From contig JAJYNB010000291.1 of NCBI GenBank assembly GCA_021786555.1, positions 1 to 18,682 on the forward strand: a stretch of 18,682 nucleotides of DNA, in the 5' to 3' direction. The position numbers and the translations under genes were made by a program. How positions within the stretch are numbered: position 1 is the first letter of the stretch; every line of letters starts with the position of its first letter. Origin of the DNA: Bacillota bacterium. GTDB lineage: Bacteria > Bacillota > Desulfitobacteriia > Desulfitobacteriales > JAJXUE01. Under the pieces are notes generated by a model. That model worked only from the letters and a program-made list of their open reading frames with translations, was not told the origin of the DNA and did not search any database. Below, one piece after another: positions 15,299-18,682 of this stretch.

Positions 15299-16303
15299 CT
15301 ATTTTCCCCCTTTGGTTTTGGGGATACTTTCCAGTAGTTCTTTGATCAAATCGTCCGTACTTACACCTTCGGCCTCGCCCTCAAAATTGATGAAGAAACG
15401 GTGGCGCAGGGCAGGCAGGGCCACGGCGTCCACGTCCTCAAAGGCAACGTTGAAGCGCCCGTCGAGGAGAGCCCGGATTCGGGCAGTGGTTAGAATTGCC
15501 TGGGCTCCCCTGGGACTGGCCCCGTAGCGCACGTATTTTTTAATCCGTTCCTGCGCCTCGGGCTGTTCCGGATGGGTGGCGAGAAGCAAGCGGACAATAT
15601 AGTCTGTTACATGATCGGCTACGGGTACCTGCCTGGCTGAGTTGATCAGCTGCAAGAGCCCGTTACCCTCAACCACCTGGACAATATTTTCAGCCTGTTC
15701 CCCGGTGGTCGAGGTCAAAATGTGCTTCAATTCCCCCTCCGAGGGAAACGAGACCATTATCTTGTACAAGAAGCGGTCCAATTGAGCTTCCGGCAGGGGA
15801 TAGGTCCCTTCCATCTCCAGCGGGTTTTGCGTAGCCAGCACGAAGAAGGGCTTGGGCAAGGGACGTGTCACGCCGGCTACCGAGACAGTATGCTCCTGCA
15901 TGGCCTCCAACAAGGCGCTCTGGGTTTTCGGGGTCGCCCGGTTGATTTCATCAGCCAGAACCAGGTTGGCAAACACCGATCCCGGCTGAAACTGAAAGCC
16001 TCTTTCACCGCGGCTCTCGGTCATGATGTTCGTACCCATTATGTCCGCCGGCATCAGGTCAGGCGTGAATTGGATACGGGCAAACTTTAATCCCAGGACC
16101 TGGCCTAAAGTACGCACCAAGAGTGTTTTGCCCAGGCCTGGCACCCCTTCCAGCAGCGCATGGCCCCCGGCCACCAGGCAGAGCAAAACCTGCCTGATCA
16201 CGTCCTGCTGCCCAATCATCACCTTCGCCACTTCCCGCTCAATGCCCTGAACCTGCTCCACCACCGTAGATATCCGGTTCTCCTCAATCTCTATAGAGGT
16301 CAA
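15299..16303 (-). CDS. MoxR-family AAA+ ATPase
   Basis: A 334-residue ATPase of the MoxR/RavA class, thought to act as an ATP-driven chaperone that inserts cofactors into, or assembles, partner proteins through VWA-domain adaptors. Visible motifs are Walker A GVPGLGKT (53-60), Walker B LVLADE (114-119), sensor 1 ATQN (157-160), the arginine region QLDRF (174-178) and sensor 2 GASPRG with Arg265. The length is usual. The start is TTG at 16303, supported by GGGAGTG seven bases upstream; the sequence from there gives a normal N-terminus. It lies 19 bp after the coiled-coil protein gene, and its stop codon abuts the DUF58 start. Placement with DUF58 and two VWA genes is the classic MoxR neighbourhood. 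Confidence 0.95.
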   Translation of the reverse strand: MTSIEIEENRISTVVEQVQGIEREVAKVMIGQQDVIRQVLLCLVAGGHALLEGVPGLGKTLLVRTLGQVLGLKFARIQFTPDLMPADIMGTNIMTESRGERGFQFQPGSVFANLVLADEINRATPKTQSALLEAMQEHTVSVAGVTRPLPKPFFVLATQNPLEMEGTYPLPEAQLDRFLYKIMVSFPSEGELKHILTSTTGEQAENIVQVVEGNGLLQLINSARQVPVADHVTDYIVRLLLATHPEQPEAQERIKKYVRYGASPRGAQAILTTARIRALLDGRFNVAFEDVDAVALPALRHRFFINFEGEAEGVSTDDLIKELLESIPKTKGGK

Positions 16304-16322
16304 ACTGAATCACTCCCAAACT

Positions 16323-18080
16323 TTATTCTCCTGACAGGCTGAGGAAGTAGTCTTTCACCAGGTTCTGCAGGTTGGCGGGGACTTCCTGTTTGTCCAGGCT
16401 CTCCAGGGCTTCCGACTGGTATTGTGCCAGGACTTGCGAGTAGGGCAGGAGGCTGCCCCCGCTGACCAGGCCGTTATCCGAGTTTACCTGGGTAGAGTCG
16501 CCTTTATCTCCTGCGGTCCCGTTCACCTGGCTTTCCTGGCCGCTCCCGCCCAGCCGGTTGGGCGCGTAGATCTGTTCCCAGCGCCCTTCCTTGCCCTGGA
16601 CGTTGTCCCCGGAACCTCCCAGGGTATTGGAGCCTGGGCCCCCGGCCATACCTTTTAGGTTACTGGAGCCGTTACCTGCCGGGCCGCCCAGCTTGCCCGA
16701 GCCGCCTCCCTGGCCCCCGCCGCTGCCGCCACCGCTGCCGCTGCGATTGCCGCCTTGGCCGGAGCCCCCGTTTTGTCCGCCTTGGCCGTCAGCGCTCCCG
16801 CCTTGCCCGTTTCCAGCGCCTTGGGAGTTCTGTCCGCTATCGCTCCCCTGGCCTGCGGAGTTTCCTCCCCCGGAACCGCCTGAACCGGACTGACCAGTCT
16901 GCCCGGCGGAGGAGACCTGGGTTTTGCCCCCTTGGCCTGCGGCCGCCAGCATATTGGATTTAGCCAGGCCCAGCGCTCTTTGCAAAGCTCCGGCCAGGTT
17001 GGTTGCAGTCCTAACCCCGTCCATCTGGCCGGCTACCTGGTCTTTAACCCCGTTTAATTCCCCCGTCCCCTGACCGGTTCCCGTGTCCAGGGCCTGAGAC
17101 GCCTTATCCAGGCTCTGAGCCAGCTGATTATCTCCCTTGTCCAGCATGGCCTGAGCCATTTTGAGCATGCTCTCAGCCAGCTTGACCTGATCCTCCTTGC
17201 TCATGTCCTTTAATTTACCAGCCAAGTCCTCCATTTGTTTGCGAAATTCCTGAACATCCCCTTTTGCCAGCGCCTCGCCGGCCCCTTTGGTCTGAGAATT
17301 CCCCTGGAGCATGCCTGCCAGGCGCTTGAGCTTATCCTTTTGCTCCTCCCGGGACAGTGCTTTGTTTATCTCTGTTTGCGACTTAGACAGGGCCGCAGCC
17401 CCCTCTTCCAGGGACTTAGCCTTATTGAGTTCCGCCCTCAAGCTTGCAAGCTCCTTGGCAATCTGCTGTTTGGCCTCTTCAGATAATTTGCTGTCCTTCT
17501 CCAACAGCGCTTCTGTCCGGTTAACTTCTTCTTTAGCCTGGGCCAGCCCCGCCGCAGTGAGTTTGCGAGCTTCCGCTGCCTGGTCCTGGTGGTTGGGAAG
17601 TATGGCCAGAACCAGGGCCAGGGCCAGGAGGCCCGCCGCAAGCCCCAGGGTGCGCCTTGTTATCCCCCCCGGCAGGACCTTCCGGAGGTCCAAGCCTTTC
17701 AGGTACTCCAAAGCATCCCGGCGCTGGCGGCCGGCCAAGGGATCTGTGGAGCCCCTTAATTGCCAGGCCGTAGCGGCCCTCTCCTTAAGCCCGGCGCGGT
17801 CAGCCGCAAGGGCTGCCTCCCACCAACCGGGACGAACGGCCCAGGCCCGGATTAAAACCACGGCCAGGCCTGCCAAGGCGAAAATTACCGCCCAAAGCCT
17901 GTTTCCCTCAAGCGGCAGGATGCGGGCCGTGATTAATACTGCCAACCCCAGCGCGGACCCCAGGGCCAATCCTTGCACCAGAAATTTCAGGTAATGGCTC
18001 CGGGAAATGCGCCGCAACACCGGAGTCAGGACGTTCCTTAAACTGGCTTCACCCGCATTTTCTTCCCTCGACATATTCAT
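16323..18080 (-). CDS. Membrane protein with coiled coil and Gly/Ser/Gln-rich linker (DUF4175-like layout)
   Basis: 585 residues from the first ATG. It has two membrane helices near residues 33-70 with a short cytoplasmic stretch (AALAADRAGLKERAATAWQL, about 90-109) and a third helix at about 145-161. A long Glu/Lys/Ala-rich coiled coil (about 170-335) follows, then a low-complexity Gly/Ser/Gln/Asn-rich region (about 385-500). The ordered C-terminus (LLPYSQVLAQYQSEALESL, then LVKDYFLSLS) ends the protein. This order recalls DUF4175-type proteins found beside MoxR/DUF58/VWA operons; the family name is by layout only. The first ATG overlaps the permease stop (ATGA), but GAGGTGA is too close to it. 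The ATG at 18074 (MSREEN) has better spacing and is probably the real start. A scaffold or sensor role is conjecture. Confidence 0.85.
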   Translation of the reverse strand: MNMSREENAGEASLRNVLTPVLRRISRSHYLKFLVQGLALGSALGLAVLITARILPLEGNRLWAVIFALAGLAVVLIRAWAVRPGWWEAALAADRAGLKERAATAWQLRGSTDPLAGRQRRDALEYLKGLDLRKVLPGGITRRTLGLAAGLLALALVLAILPNHQDQAAEARKLTAAGLAQAKEEVNRTEALLEKDSKLSEEAKQQIAKELASLRAELNKAKSLEEGAAALSKSQTEINKALSREEQKDKLKRLAGMLQGNSQTKGAGEALAKGDVQEFRKQMEDLAGKLKDMSKEDQVKLAESMLKMAQAMLDKGDNQLAQSLDKASQALDTGTGQGTGELNGVKDQVAGQMDGVRTATNLAGALQRALGLAKSNMLAAAGQGGKTQVSSAGQTGQSGSGGSGGGNSAGQGSDSGQNSQGAGNGQGGSADGQGGQNGGSGQGGNRSGSGGGSGGGQGGGSGKLGGPAGNGSSNLKGMAGGPGSNTLGGSGDNVQGKEGRWEQIYAPNRLGGSGQESQVNGTAGDKGDSTQVNSDNGLVSGGSLLPYSQVLAQYQSEALESLDKQEVPANLQNLVKDYFLSLSGE

Positions 18081-18682
18081 TCACCTCGCCGGTTACCTTT
18101 GCGCAGCGGCTGGACCAGGTAAACTGTCAAACCCGTAGTTATCAGCACAATCAGCCCCCCAGTCAGCAAAAACCCCTCCCAAAGCGGCATCACACCAGGA
18201 CCGCCGCCAAACTGACCACTCCCTGAGAAGGGAATGACACCGGCACCGGGGAGCGCCGATCCCAGGGCCACCAGCGGATTGAAGTAAAGTATCCGGGGTA
18301 TGGGAGGGAACTGGCCGGGCACCAGTACCCGCAGGTTCAACTGCTGGCTCATGATCCCGAAAAACAGAGTGCCCGCCAGCAGGAAAAAAGTCGTCATATA
18401 GGCCCCTACTATGGCTACCGGTGTCCGTTTGAAAGCAGCCGAAAAGAAAATCCCGATGCTGCCCAGGGTGATGGTTTCTGCCACGAGAACCCCGGCGGCC
18501 TTGAGAAGGTCCAGCGGCGACACTCCTCCGAACAAGAAGACGATGCTGAACAGCGGCAGGGATGTGACCACAAGCAGCAAAATATAACTTATGGCTGAGA
18601 GGAGCTTGCCCCAGGTGACCGCGAAGGGTGACACCCTGGTTACCAGGAGCAGGGACAAGGTCTGCCTCTCCCTTTCCCCGCT
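18077..18682 (-). CDS. ABC-2 type transporter permease, C-terminal part (5' end cut by the window edge)
   Basis: The frame is open to the right edge (201 residues seen), so a start at TTG 18658 is not needed. The edge sequence SGERERQTLSLLLVTRVSPF is the conserved motif of ABC-2 exporters such as the NosY/GldF/Nat types (ERE-GTLELLL-TPLSP), which sits on the cytoplasmic side before the later membrane helices. About five further membrane helices follow, with a Gly/Pro-rich outside loop before the last one (roughly ALPGAGVIPFSGSGQFGGG). The stop overlaps or nearly touches the next gene. An ATP-binding subunit gene is expected just beyond the right edge. The substrate cannot be told from this part. 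Confidence 0.88.
   Translation of the reverse strand, partial: SGERERQTLSLLLVTRVSPFAVTWGKLLSAISYILLLVVTSLPLFSIVFLFGGVSPLDLLKAAGVLVAETITLGSIGIFFSAAFKRTPVAIVGAYMTTFFLLAGTLFFGIMSQQLNLRVLVPGQFPPIPRILYFNPLVALGSALPGAGVIPFSGSGQFGGGPGVMPLWEGFLLTGGLIVLITTGLTVYLVQPLRKGNRRGE

Overview
The window reads as chromosomal DNA from a Gram-positive, probably spore-forming member of the Clostridia (Peptococcaceae/Desulfotomaculum-Pelotomaculum-like). This is an inference from the mutM-ytaF-coaE gene order, the strong AGGAGG-type ribosome binding sites, mixed ATG/GTG/TTG starts and moderately high GC. Every convincing gene is on the minus strand, so transcription runs from right to left. Both edges cut a gene.

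Right part (9398-18682): an envelope-type operon. In transcription order it holds an ABC-2 permease (cut by the right edge), a membrane protein with a coiled coil and a Gly/Ser/Gln-rich tail, a MoxR AAA+ ATPase, a DUF58 protein, a BatA-type von Willebrand A (VWA) membrane protein, and a large membrane protein with two VWA domains around a glutamine-amidotransferase-like domain. Genes upstream of the break are packed tightly (about 19 bp, 0 bp, and a 4-bp overlap or 2-bp gap), and the last two overlap by 11 bp. The DUF58 gene carries an in-frame TAA at codon 138. A 320-bp gap with two repeat elements then separates it from the VWA genes. MoxR, DUF58 and VWA proteins are known to work together as chaperone-like or assembly modules, but the substrate of this version is unknown.

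Middle part (5776-9397): mutM (formamidopyrimidine-DNA glycosylase), ytaF (MntP-like membrane protein with an EF-hand-like loop), coaE (dephospho-CoA kinase) and a membrane-anchored lytic transglycosylase, ended by a clear intrinsic terminator. The gaps around mutM are full of dispersed repeats: copies of a GGGGACGGTTCT core with exchangeable inverted ends, a 125-bp near-perfect palindrome, and a 7-bp tandem array. Repeat sequence covers the stop codons of mutM, coaE and the DUF58 gene.

Left part (1-5721): two peptide-ABC ATPases (oppD, oppF) without permease or binding-protein genes in view, a long hairpin terminator, and the first 1197 codons of a very large cyclic beta-1,2-glucan synthase-like protein that leaves the window at position 1. 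No tRNA, rRNA, CRISPR array, intact transposase or prophage gene was seen.
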